Shown here: positions 1 through 10,400 of the stretch, piece after piece | How positions within the stretch are numbered: the first letter of the stretch is position 1 | Layout: each line of letters begins with the position of its first letter | Assembly (NCBI GenBank): GCA_905178155.1 | Contig: CAJINV010000006.1 | Location: 2,458,658 to 2,522,657 of the forward strand | Source: Amoebophrya sp. A120 | Taxonomy: Eukaryota; Sar; Dinophyceae; Syndiniales; Amoebophryaceae | Direction: 5' to 3' | Length of the DNA stretch: 64,000 bases | Notes under the pieces: model-generated | What the model was told of the DNA's origin: nothing | What the model saw: only the letters and a program-made list of their open reading frames with translations | Database searches by the model: none | Translations under genes and position numbers: made by a program

Positions 1-1509
1 CCCCGCAGCCATTGCCCGCTGCCGCTGCAGCGCTGCGTAGTGCGGGCCCAGCCCCGCACGGGACAGCCGCTGCGCTTTTTCATATTGGCTCACGGCGTTC
101 CAGTTCCTGTCAAAGTCCCTGCCCCGTGGCATCCTCCCAAGGAAGTTCCATCGGAGGTCCTCGAGCTCTTCACGGAGGCGCGGGGAAATTCCGTTGCCAA
201 GGAGGTCATCTTCCCGCCTGTTGACAAAAAGATCGCGCACAAACGTAAGAAGAGGGGAGCCTAGGGAGTCTATTCCCCCTGCGGCTTGGGTTGTTCCAGC
301 AGGCTGCATACTGCTGGATGCAATCGCCCCACGAAGGCCGGCTCGGTGCTGGAATAATTCGAAAGCATCGGCGTCAGAATGGTAGGCCTGCCTGGAGTGC
401 CCCCCGGAATTCGAGTAGACGTTGATAGAAGTAGGCCCAACAGCGCTGGCGCCTTCCCAATTTCGGCGCCTTCGCTCCAGCTGCAAACCCAGAAGATCGT
501 CGACGGAGCTGCCGGCGGAGGCGTCGTCGTTTCTGCCGGGAGTAAAAAAGGCATTCCAAAGGTCCCTCTGGTAGGTCCGCTGCGGTGCTCTTGCCCGCGC
601 GGCCCGAAAGTCGGCTTCGCTCCTGCGACTAACATCGCGCGCAGTCGCAGCAGCTCTGGAGGAGTTCAGTACAGGTCGTGGGGCCGTGGAAAGAATCGGC
701 ATCGGCTTTCCGCGGATCCCGCGCGAGTCGCGGCAAATGGGGCAACTTCTCTGTGTAGCCAACCACCTGCTGACGCAGTCCCGGTGAAAGATATGCTCTT
801 GCGTGGCCGTCGCGTCCACCTCGTTTTGGTTCTGCGGGTCAACGTGCGTGATAAAGACGCTATCCTCCTCCTTCATCGGCTGAAGACAAATCGCGCACGG
901 CTTCTCGCGGTCAAAGTGGTCCTCGTCTCGGGGAAGGTGCTCCTTGGGCTTGGCGCTGGCACTGCGCCCGCGCCTAGTACGACCTCCACGAGATTCGTGC
1001 GACGTTGTACTAGACGCCACGACTGGGCGGGAAAAAATACTGGAGCGACTTCAATATCCTCAGCAAAGCCGTCCCCTCCTCATAGTTTTAAGATGGGAAA
1101 TGTGCGTAGACAAATCTACCAGCTTTGTTTGCTCCGCATGACAAGTTTATTGGCCTCGTAGTACAATCCTCGATTTCGCTAGTTCAACAGCATGACAGAT
1201 CTAGTCTATTATCCTGATCGGAGCTGCGTCACTAATTCCGAAACACGACTAGAAAACGCTTCTCATGGGGCTCCGTATGAGAAACGCAAACATTTTCATT
1301 TATAGATTTAAGCATGCAGATTTGCATGACAACCATGGGGCGTTTATGTACAACTGGAAGAGACCAAAATAAAGCACATGGCAATTATGGGGTGGGGACG
1401 TTTTCACATAGGATAGACTTGAGGACGAAGAAGGCGCTGTAAAGGCACCACGACAAGCGGTCGATCCTACAAGGAGCAAAGAGGCAATCACGCGCCGCGA
1501 CGCCAACAT
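1..1509 (-). CDS. Secreted or membrane RING-finger protein, 3' end outside window
   Basis: Probable ubiquitin-ligase-type zinc-binding protein entering the secretory route. Exon 1 (1509-1416) starts MLASRRVIASLLLVGSTA, a clear signal peptide. A family D introner (1055-1415) follows, and exon 2 stays open from 1049 to the window edge, so the C-terminus is missing. The RING lies at 733-888: CAIC, then EHIFHRDC, a W four residues after that Cys, and CPIC. The usual third zinc ligand (Cys two residues before the first His) is Gln here, so metal binding may be atypical. The tail is Arg/Glu-rich and low in complexity. Removing the introner plus 5 bp joins the exons in frame. I see the RING and signal peptide directly; E3 activity is inferred from the family. 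Confidence 0.8.
1055..1415. mobile_element. Introner, family D (RING gene)
   Basis: Degenerate TIRs: left TATCCTCAGCAAAGCCGTCC, right GGGGACGTTTTCACATAGGATA-like. The flanks (GACTTCAA and GACTTGAG) no longer form a clean 5-bp duplication, which suggests an older insertion. Confidence 0.75.
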
Positions 1510-1761
1510 TTTTTTTGTTAATTTTTTTCTTCGCAACAAAAACAAATAGAAAGTGCGACGTCGCAGTGCCTTCCTGTTCCTGACAAAAAATAAACTTGAA
1601 AAAATATTAAAACGCAGCTAGAAACTGGAGCAAAACAATACAGAGCCACGTCTTACGGCTATTAGTATTTGGTGGACGTCGTCGGAGGGCAACGTAGAAG
1701 CGCGAGCACTAAGCTATGCCTGTGCAGTTACTTACGTGAATTTGAAGATGTAGCCTTCGGC

Positions 1762-1901
1762 TGTAGAAGTTGTCGTGGTTCGCAAATATGAATCAAAGTC
1801 GTTTCTACCGTGTAGTTCTTGAGTGCTGCAGTGTAGAAGTTGTCGTGGTTCGCAAATATGAATCAAAGTCGTTTCTACCGTGTGGTTCTTGAGTGCTGCA
1901 G
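1762..1901. repeat. 70-bp direct tandem duplication
   Basis: Two copies, 1762-1831 and 1832-1901, each starting TGTAGAAGTTGTCGTGGTTC, nearly identical (one A/G change seen in GTGTAGTTC/GTGTGGTTC). No coding role visible. Confidence 0.9.
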
Positions 1902-2400
1902 TGCACAAGTCAAAACTTAGCGGGGGACTCTTGAGAGACAAAACAAAAGCTCAGGCTCTTTGAGAAGCGATGAATACAAGCTAAAAAAGCGACGCACTCG
2001 ATTGGGGGAAAGATATTACGCTCTAGTCTTGTTGGTGTTCTTGCTTTAGCTTTACTTCTTCGCGGTGCAAAGTAGCTGGAGTGTGATGTTGTTTATTATA
2101 TATTATTTTCATGCGCAGGTCGGTTTTTTTCTATTTGATTTTGACTGCGACGCGCTACAGCAAAAATTAAAATCGTGGTCAATGTCGTGCAATTATAGGC
2201 TTGATTCTGACATTGTTGCCACCTTGTAGCTTCATGCATAGTCTACAACATTCACGGAAAGTTTTTTTGCGCTTTGTGTTTATTCTTTCGGGTCGCCTCG
2301 ACCGATGCAAGTGCTACGAATACAAAACGCAAAAATAAAAAAAAAAATGAGGCGCACCATCTACTTCCAGATCATTTACCTTATGCGTCACCGATGAACA

Positions 2401-4150
2401 CTCTGCTTTTGGTTCTTTCACGACCACACTGATCCCAATTTTTACCGAACTGAACCTCGACGAGCATAGCATCGACCTTTTTTCAATTTTTTGTGCTCGT
2501 CATATTTCTCACGTTGACCCTGATCGTCTTTCTTACCGACTCATGACCGATGACCACGGGGTCTCGCCTGGGGCCCGTCTCTACTCTTATTTATTTGAAG
2601 TATGATAATAATTTCTTTTCCGATCGATAATTTGGCCACGCCTGCACATAAACCACTGCAAGTTTATGATTGCGTTTTCGTTTTCATGCTACAGCCTGAA
2701 GCTCTTGAGCCTGCCTATCCCTAGTATGGCTACCATAATATACTTACGACCGAGACAGAAGTAGATGCTGACCTTCCTAGAAAACAGACTGCGAATCATC
2801 TTTGTTTTTATAATCACAAATTCCGCTGATGTTCTTGTCGCTATCCGTTGCAAAAATAACGTCTCCGCGAGGACCCTCGACTGCTCCTGCGAGAGCTCCG
2901 ACGCTTGCGGCGCGCGAAAACGACAACTACTGTAGAGACGAGTTGTTCCGTACAGCGCCCCTGTTGATCATCTAGTACTCTGGACGCAAATGATCTTGAT
3001 CTTCTTCTACTTCTCTTGTACTTCTACTTGTTTGATTTCAGCATTGCTCTTGCTTCTGTAGTTATACATAGTTTAGAAAATCCACTCTAGTCGGAGGACA
3101 CTGAAGTTCTTCAATCCGTAGTGAAGTTTTTACTCGGCTCATGATATTAAGTTCCACCTTTTGCTTCTCATCAAAAATCCTCCGCATCCGCCAACACGCC
3201 CATGTCTATGGGAGCGCAAAAGAGCCTCCCCCTGCTTCTCCTCATTTGCAATGCTGTAACACGAGCAACAGGAATGAATCACTATCACACACTACTAAGT
3301 TTTGGCATGACAAATGATCGCCGGCACACGGATTTCAGTACTGCCTGGATTTCATCCGAAAGTTTTCATGCTTGCACAGAAAAGTTTTCATGCTCTGCTT
3401 TTGGTTCTTTCACGACCACACTGATCCCAATTCTTACCGAACTGCGTCGATTTATGATCGCAAAAGTTCTTGCAGCTTAGGGGATCTACTTCGCTAATTG
3501 ATTCTGCTGCTACATGGTCAAGAACTCGCTTGGCCCTTTCAAAGGATCTTTCTGTAGTTGGAAGATCTTCGAATTTAGACACGACTAGCGCGGCTCGTGG
3601 GGGAAGAAGATCTTCATCGCCTAGGTTTTTTTCCAGTAACTCGCACGTCAGTGGTAAGTACCTAGCGCTTTAATATTTCCGAAGTCGTCACGAGAGCTAC
3701 GACGCTTGCGGCGCGCGAGAATGGTGAAAACAGAGGCGATTTGCGTAGTAGTACGGTGTTCGTCCTAATGTTGATCTACTGCTCTCAATCTTCATCTACT
3801 TCTCTTGCATTGTTGCATTGCTCTTTCTTCTGTAGTTAAGAAATTCCACTGTAGTCGGAGGAGATAGAAGTCCAATCCGTAGTGAAGTTTTTACTCGGCT
3901 CATGATAAGGTCCACCTTTTGCTTTTCATCAAAAATCCTCCACGTCCTCCGCCAACACGCCCATGTCTATGAGAGCGCAAAAGAACCTGCCCCTGCTTCT
4001 CCTCATTTGCAATGCTGTAACACGAGCAACAGGAATGAATCAGAATCACTATCACACACTAGTAAGTTTTGGCATGACAAATGATCGCCGGCACACGGAT
4101 TTCAGTACTGCCTGGATTTCATCCGAAAGTTTTCATGCTTGCACAGAAAA
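2401..4150. repeat. Decayed ~1 kb tandem duplication spanning the channel 3' end
   Basis: Unit 1 is about 2401-3385 and unit 2 about 3395-4150. Shared blocks in the same order include TCTGCTTTTGGTTCTTTCAC (2401, 3395), GACGCTTGCGGCGCGCGA (about 2900, 3700), TTTTTACTCGGCTCATGATA, and the segment holding the last channel exon plus the start of its family I introner. Spacing differs between copies because of indels. Confidence 0.8.
3171..3205 (-). pseudogene. Relic last exon of a ligand-gated channel gene
   Basis: Reads DMGVLADAEDF then stop, matching the genuine last exon of the channel at 3929-3962 (GVLAEDVEDF stop). It is followed by a truncated family I introner (3206 to about 3385) with no further channel exon, so it is a duplication remnant. 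Confidence 0.75.
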
Positions 4151-7100
4151 GTGCCAAAAGGCAAAGAACAGTCGAGACTTGGCATTTAGTTAATTTTACA
4201 TGACAAGTAAGGGAAGAAGCAGGGGGGAATTGTGCACGTCGACCCTCGTATTTCCGAGAAAACTTCCCGAATCCGTGATATCAAATGCAAAAGTGTCTGG
4301 GTCTGGGAGGATGGAATTTGTGATGCGTCCTGCGGGTCACGCAAAGAATCTGTGTTGCGTGATCACCAAAAGTTGTCCTTTTTTGACCAAAATGAGCTGG
4401 GGTTTCTCATGCAGGATAGGCATGATAGAGACATCGCAGAATCTGTCATGCTAGGTCCTGCATTCCAGACTTCACGGGGCATGGAAAATATGCATGACAA
4501 GTTCGCATCCTTCCAGACCCAGACACTTTTGCATTTCATACGTGAATTCCTTTGTCAAATCTATTCTCCAAACGTTCCCGGGCTCCGGGCGGATTATGCA
4601 TCGCGAAAGTACTATCGGAGTCGTAGTATTCACTGCATTGCTTTGCAATACAAATTACCGCAGCATGACAGATGGATTCTGTCATGCAGATTTAGCTTGG
4701 AAAAGAGATTTGTCTTGCATGACTGCGAAGATTAGTACGAGCGCGATACTTTTGCACTGGATACGTATCGCCTTGTGCTTAAATTCCTTTCCCTCGCTCC
4801 ACGGTCGCAGTGCTCCCACTTTCGCGCCTTTCAGCTGTTTCCCCTGGACCCAGGCGGTGCGGAACCGCTTCTATGCACTGCCAATTATATGTCTGGGCCT
4901 GGAAACTTGTGATGCAAGGAAGGCGAAGGGAAGAGTGAGGACTCTGTAATGCGCTGCACAGCATAACAAGTTTTTCCGTGATTCTCAGTTGCATACTCCG
5001 CATGAGAAACAGCATTTTTGCATCACAGCGGAGAGGAGCTCTTCGCGGCCACACAATACAGATTTCACAATCGTACCAGACTAGCATGGCAAATATCGCA
5101 ATCTCTCAGAGGACCCGGACATATTTGCATTTGATAGCTTCAGGAAGGAGTAGATGATCAGATAAACCAGAATGACGACGCACTATGCAATGCAAAAGCA
5201 TCCTACTCGTAGTAATTCTTGCAGTCATCCATTACAAATCTTTTTCTTGAGGTAAATCCGCACTACAAATTTCCTTTCTCATGCGGAGTAAATTTGTAAT
5301 GCATTTGATATACGAGTACGATACTTTTGCAAGGCATACGCAGGTCACCATGTCGATTATCGTCGCGATTTGGAAATCAAACCGCGCCATCCTGGTTTGC
5401 ACGACGCGCGCCATCTCAAAGTCAACCGAAGAGGCAGCTCCCTCCTGCGCCGCTTCTCGGGCGATTCGGTAGGAGAAGCCCTGGCCTGTCGCGGCGATCA
5501 TCAGAGAAACGACGACGTGGGACACAACATCATCCAGCACCGTGTTGAACGGAAGTCTCGGCAATCTCTCCAGCGTGACCCACTGGATCGCGAAGCTGGT
5601 TAAGAACAGCGCGAACAGCATTTGTAAGCGCCCGACCAATATGAAATGCAAAAGCATCGTACTAGTATAAATCGCATGACAAATTTCCTCAGCATGAGAA
5701 ATAAAATTTGTGATGCGGATTTATCTTGAGAAAGAAATTTGTAATGCATGAATGCGATTAGTACGAATACGATACTTTTGCACAGGATAACCAAGTCAAT
5801 CGGTTCGGTGAGAAAAGTGATGAGGCTGAAAAAGGCGCAGAGGTATGGATGTGGCAGAATTGAAATAGACGAAATCGAAAAATTTGTGATGCATAAAATC
5901 GATACCAGTTGGAGCCTCAGTTTCCAAGCGGCGCATGACAAATTTCGGGAGGACCGAAGTCCGGTCTGTCATGCTGTTTGGACAAAGAAGACTGCTCCTG
6001 TCATGCTATTCTGGCTGCTCATTGCATACTTACCCCTAAACAGGTTTACAATCGGTCTCATTTGCGTGCTCCCCAATGCAGGCCTTCAGTGCCCTACATT
6101 TTATGCATCACAAGTTTTTCGATTTTGTCGATTTCGATCCTGACACATCCATAAGAGGTAGAGTGGGAGTATCCCCTTCTGCAAGTAAAACCCCGGAGTC
6201 CGTTTCAAGTGCACCGAAAACATGAGATATGAAGAAATCACACAACTCTTCCTAGACTGCCTCATACTTGAAAGAGCATAAGCAGCAACAGAAACGGTGG
6301 CAGAAATGTAGCTTCTGCAGGGCAAGTCCGCAACATTTTTTACGTAGTACTAGCTCCTGTCTACTGCTTAAGTTCATCTGCAGGGATTTGCCATGCAAGG
6401 TAGCTCTAAGGCGCATAACGTTACGTCAGGAATTGCGTTTTTGCATGACAAATGAGGCGGAGGAGGAGCTGGTGTGCACCGTCTCGTATCAAACCCGGTT
6501 TCACTACCGGTTTCTCGGCCGACCAGTTTCCGCACAACCGGCCTTCGCCGTAACTCACGCGGAATAACTCGTAATCTCCACTGTGCTTCACACAATTCCA
6601 CTGAAATTGCTGCCACTTGCCGCTGTACCCATCTTGCAGCTTCCGGGGCAGGTTGGGGCGCTAGATATCCTTTGCAAAATAAATATCGCACTCGTAGTAC
6701 TTAATTGCAGGTCTGAATGTTAACAGATCTCCTTTCCAAAGTATCGAAACAGAATGACAAATTCGATTTGTCATGCTGAGAAATAAATTTGTCATGCAAT
6801 CTATAAAATATAACCAGTACGATACTTTTGCAATGCATACTGGAATGACATCTGCAGATCGGTGAACAGCTCACTGCGGCTCGCTGAAAGAAACACCGAC
6901 ACGTCTATCCGGACGGAATCGAAGGGAAAAGCCCGCATGCGATCGAGCTCCGCCCCGAGATTCACGCCCTCACTATCAAATGCAAAAATGTCTGGGTCTG
7001 GAAGAATGCAACTTGTAATGCGTATTTCAGCACACACAACAGTTTCTTATGCATACGTAGCAAAAGTTGCCCATTTTCTGTCAGCTAAATAGGGGACTTG

Positions 7101-9495
7101 TCATGCGGATTCGGCATTGCGGAAGCTTCTCGAAACCTGTGATGCTAGAGCTTCCATGCCAGACCTTCTGTGTCATGCAAAAACAGCATGACTCTTCCAG
7201 ACCCAGACATTTTTACATTTGATACTCACCGGAGAAAAACATTTTGCAGTCCATCCGCAGCTTGCCGTCCCTTCTGTCGTTGCTGTAGTGTCGCGGAACT
7301 TCCTGGTATTTTTCCGCTTTTTCCATGTTTACACCGTAACTCGCGATAATTTCCGGTCGCCAAATTTCCTCCGGGATTTTCTTCCCCTTGGGAAAGTCTT
7401 TCACACGACAGTTATCAAATGCAAAAATGTCTGGAAGATCAGAATAATGCACATTTTGCATGACCCATGATGGCTGTAATGCATGACCTAGCATCACAGA
7501 TTTTGACTTTGTGAGGCCCAGGGCTTCCTGATCATCTTCATCATGCCTATACCGCATGAGGAATACCCGCTCTGCGTAGCAAAAACTGGACTCCTCTTGC
7601 TGCTTACGCAATACAGTTTTTTTTAGGACCCAAAGACAGCATGACAAGTTGCATCCTTCCAGTGGTCCAGACAACATATTTGCATTGCATAGTAGTCAAA
7701 CCAGTGCAGCTCCAGATACGCTTCCATCTTGCAAAACTCGTGGTCGTATCCAATGCAAATATGTCTGGTGTTTTGTCTGGAGACAAGACCTTGGCACAGG
7801 ACAGTGATTTGTTTCTCCAGTTTTTGTTCCAAGCTCCACCAACCCAAGTAAGGAATGCAAGGCCTAGCGTCACAGGTTCTGCTTCTCCTTCTGCAGCCAT
7901 TTGGTCGTGGCGCCTATTCTGCATGGGAAATGCCCTCTGAGCATGGCCAGATGAAGTGGGCGCCTTTTCCTGCAGGTCATGCAACATCACAGATTTTTGG
8001 ATGATCCGCAACACGCATCACAGGTTCGAACCCTTCCAGACATCCAGCGATATTTGTTGCATTTGATACGTCATTGGACTTCGCGATCGACCACTCTTTT
8101 ACTCGGAAAACGCACTCGATTTCCGTCGGATACTTTTCCGACAGGTCTTCCGGGTTCAACAACGCAGGTCTGGTATCCTAAGCAAAAACGTCCCGACCCC
8201 GTAGTCAAGTTGGGAACTCTGCAACACAAATTCAGAAGTTTTACGAGCCACGCATCACAAGTTTTTCTCCGTATTGTAGTGCAGGTTAGTTGTAAGGGCG
8301 GCCACATCACAAGTCCATCTTCTTATCCTGTTTACAGCATCACAAATTCTGCAGCACGAGTAAAAATGCTCTCTTCATAGGGATGCGCATTTACAAATCT
8401 TTCTGTAACTGCAAATCTGCATGACAACTATCAAGTGTCGAGTAGGCCAATTTCCCAACGACCCTTCTGTGCTATGATTGCAATACAAGAAAAAAAAAAT
8501 GGCTGTCGAATCTGGAGCGAGTGCTGAATTGTCGCCCTGCATCGTGGCACGCCCACGGGTCATTAGAACTTCCACGGCTGCAGTGTAGAGCTCCTCGCTG
8601 TTCGCTGGATAAGCGGCTGCTCCAGTTGGGCCCCCTGGCACCCTAATCCTACTGCGGCCGCGCCCCCGCCTGCTGCGCGCAGTCAGGGTCGCAGAGAATC
8701 GGCTTAATGCCCACTCGTTGCTATGCGTACTATGCGTGCTATGCTTGCTATGTTTGCTGTGTCGGGGGTGCCACAGCACACATAGCACACAATTTTGGCC
8801 CGCGCACGGTGCTGTGCGTGCTATGCGTGCTGTGCGTGCTATGCGTGCTATCGTTGCTGTGGGCCGCTCGCTAATGCGACCACAGCAACGAGTGGCTCGG
8901 CCCTGCACCCCCCAGCAACGGCTCCAGGGAATGCCGCCGGAGCGCTGGGCCAAGTGCGAATGGTGTGGCGCGGGCCGCCGCAACGCGGCCGCCAACGGAA
9001 ATACCTAGCGCGCCTGCCTCAGGTGGTGGGCGGCTTTGCTTCTGGTTACCATCCGAATCGCCCGGCACAATCTGCGCCGGCTCTTTTTTCTTTTTGTGAA
9101 TGCGATCATAGTGATTTAGGGTCGTTGGGGATTGACCTACATAACAAGTGGGGACGTTTGTACAGAGGATATCTGGTCGTGAAGTCTATGGTATCGTACA
9201 TATCGTCCACACTGTGCTGGTAGGTGCTCGCCACGTCCGACAAGGCTGCTGCACTGGATAATTGCGGCTCGTTCTGAGCTGCTCCTCCTCCTCTTGGCGT
9301 TATTTGCTTCTCTTTCTCCAGCAAAAACTCTTCCCATTCCTTCGGCGGCACCCCGTTTTGGGGCGGCAATGGCTTCACGAGGCTCCAGTCGAAGCTGTTT
9401 TGCAGGCGGGAGGGGGTCGTCGCTTTTTCCAGGTCCTCCGGGGCAACGACGGCCGACAGAGACGCGGACAGGGAGTCTTGGGATTTCGAACGCAT
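3929..9495 (-). CDS. Pentameric ligand-gated ion channel, paralogue 2
   Basis: Cys-loop-superfamily (pro-loop) channel subunit, predicted 545 aa from 14 exons. Exons run 9495-9172, 8173-8069, 7746-7692, 7412-7225, 6973-6840, 6665-6490, 6223-6154, 5843-5790, 5639-5339, 5183-5137, 4871-4764, 4594-4541, 4278-4236, 3967-3929 (minus TSD copies). Visible in order: an N-terminal extension with GVPPKEW; the extracellular domain with HWFDY and IWRPEI; the loop RAFPFDSVRIDV lacking both Cys-loop cysteines; pre-M1 RTPGFYLQKGILPL; M2 with the SLPR-like ERLPRLPF after it; M3; M4 VVILVYLIIYSFLK; and a ~70-residue tail after M4, unusual because these channels normally end just after M4. I see no signal peptide. 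Ligand and ion selectivity cannot be told. It lies in tandem with paralogue 1 and has 13 introners, none at a shared position. Confidence 0.85.
3968..4235. mobile_element. Introner, family I (channel 2)
   Basis: Ends TATGAGAGCGCAAAAGAACC and a right end with GGGGGGAATTGTGC. TSD ATGTC/ACGTC. The adjoining last exon matches the C-terminus of paralogue 1. Confidence 0.75.
4279..4540. mobile_element. Introner, family A (channel 2)
   Basis: TIR TATCAAATGCAAAAGTGTCT; TSD CGTGA. The splice restores EFT-DSGSF. Confidence 0.9.
4595..4763. mobile_element. Introner, family B (channel 2)
   Basis: Left end diverged (TATGCATCGCGAAAGTACTA); right end ..CGATACTTTTGCACTGGATA. Removal joins KHKA to RPEPGNVW. 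Confidence 0.75.
4872..5136. mobile_element. Introner, family A (channel 2)
   Basis: TSD GCTTC on both sides. Sits directly after M4; splicing gives FLK-RFRTAW as in paralogue 1. Confidence 0.9.
5184..5338. mobile_element. Introner, family B (channel 2)
   Basis: TIR TGCAAAAGCATCCTACTCGT/..AGTACGATACTTTTGCA; flanks share CGCA. Inserted at the start of M4. Confidence 0.9.
5640..5789. mobile_element. Introner, family B (channel 2)
   Basis: TSD ACCAA. Splicing gives IDLV-GRLQMLF, entering M2, uninterrupted in paralogue 1. Confidence 0.9.
5844..6153. mobile_element. Introner, family G (channel 2)
   Basis: Ends TATGGATGTGGCAGAATTGA and ..TTTCGATCCTGACACATCCATA; TSD AGAGG. Inserted inside M1 (LPLYL-CAFF). 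Confidence 0.9.
6224..6489. mobile_element. Introner, family I, diverged (channel 2)
   Basis: The right part has GAGGCGGAGGAGGAGCTGGT; the left TIR is weak. The join KPGL-MFSVHLK is fixed by paralogue 1. No clean TSD. Confidence 0.65.
6666..6839. mobile_element. Introner, family B (channel 2)
   Basis: Left TIR carries a short internal insertion (TTTGCAAAATAAATATCGCA). TSD CTAGA/CTGGA. Joins MSFQ to RPNL. Confidence 0.85.
6974..7224. mobile_element. Introner, family A (channel 2)
   Basis: TSD based on CTCAC. Splicing restores FFSGEGVNLG, uninterrupted in paralogue 1. Confidence 0.9.
7413..7691. mobile_element. Introner, family A (channel 2)
   Basis: Placed after HWFDY. Paralogue 1 has a family B element a few codons further on, an independent nearby insertion. 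Confidence 0.85.
7747..8068. mobile_element. Introner, family A (channel 2)
   Basis: Ends TATCCAATGCAAATATGTCT and ..TTGTTGCATTTGATA. Splits SND-HEFC, which is contiguous in paralogue 1. Confidence 0.85.
8438..9144. mobile_element. DNA element nested inside an introner
   Basis: About 707 bp, flanked by CAAGTG at 8432-8437 and 9145-9150. Imperfect TIRs of about 27 bp: GTAGGCCAATTTCCCAACGA on the left, its reverse complement with few changes ending at 9140. No open frame resembling a transposase, so a non-autonomous element. Confidence 0.85.
8718..8865. repeat. 9-bp minisatellite TGCTATGCG, two blocks
   Basis: Two runs of degenerate 9-mers (about 8718-8762 and 8808-8862) separated by a short inverted segment, all within the nested element. 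Confidence 0.8.
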
Positions 9496-10400
9496 AGTCA
9501 GTTATTACATACAGTTTGATATAAAGAGCACTTCTTCATCTAATTAATGTTCTTTGCACTCGAGCTCGAGCCTCTACTTACGTCGTTGTGAAGGCAGAAG
9601 GCAGGGGCAGGAAAATCATGAATGGGGTCGCTCGTTGGGAGGGTTGATCCTCACTGGCCCTGTACGGGACGAAGGGGGTCACCGACCCGTCGTTTTGGGC
9701 GGCGGGGGGTGAAGCGAACGCGAGATCCAGGCTGTTAAGTGCTCGCACTTCCAGATCGGATCCAACGAGTGTTGTAGTTCCAAATGAATTTCAAGATCGA
9801 TGTAGATGATCCTGATCATACATGATTTCTTCAGGTTGTTGAAAAGAACAATTACGTGGCCGCAAAGGACCGCGTCCTGCGGAAAGATGAGGATCGCCGA
9901 TAGTGGAGCAGCACCAAACATTCGTTCACAACCAAAAGATAAAGCACCGGTACACGTACACCCTGAAACATTCAACACAAAAAAAAAAGCGACGGTCATG
10001 AGGCTTACATGCTAAAGCCACTCGTTTCATCGGTCCGAACAGAAATAAGTAAGTAATCTTCCCCAATGCAGCACTTGAGTTGCAGAGCAAGGAAGAATCA
10101 TCCCTTGCTGCACATGATCGCCAATCGTCGTTATCAAAAAGATGAAATCGTCTCAGATGACATCTTGCATTTTTTTTGATTAGAAAGAAACCGTTTTGGC
10201 CACTACGTGAGGAAACAATCATACAGTGCACTAAGGGAATCAAAGTCAAGACCTCCCTGCTTTGCAAGCCTCCGCCCCCGACCGAGCACAGTTTTTTGAC
10301 AGCAAGAAACCTTCTTTTTTCATTTGGATCAGACACAGCGGCCGACTCGTCGTCGGTCGCGTTCCGCAGCCGACCTTTCTTTGTTCCTCGAATAATTATT
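9496..10400. other. Spacer between the two channel genes
   Basis: No gene, introner or clear repeat seen. It should contain the paralogue 1 3' end and paralogue 2 promoter. Confidence 0.5.

Larger units (their letters stand above)
1510..3928. other. Gene-poor spacer with repeats
   Basis: No convincing gene. It holds a 70-bp tandem duplication and the first unit of a ~1 kb decayed tandem duplication; the rest is A+T-rich with no recognisable feature. Confidence 0.6.
8174..9171. mobile_element. Introner, family D, with nested insertion (channel 2)
   Basis: Ends TATCCTAAGCAAAAACGTCC and GGGGACGTTTGTACAGAGGATA-like; TSD TCTGG. It is ~1 kb because a second element (8438-9144) sits inside it. Splicing gives DFTTR-PALLNPED. 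Confidence 0.9.

Noticed and set aside
379-1161. 260-codon plus-strand open frame
   Set aside because: Antisense to the RING exon and running into the family D introner; no motif of its own.
8718-8865. Cys/Ala/Arg-rich open frames over the 9-bp minisatellite
   Set aside because: Frames on both strands arise from the repeat unit; the segment lies in a transposon inside an intron.
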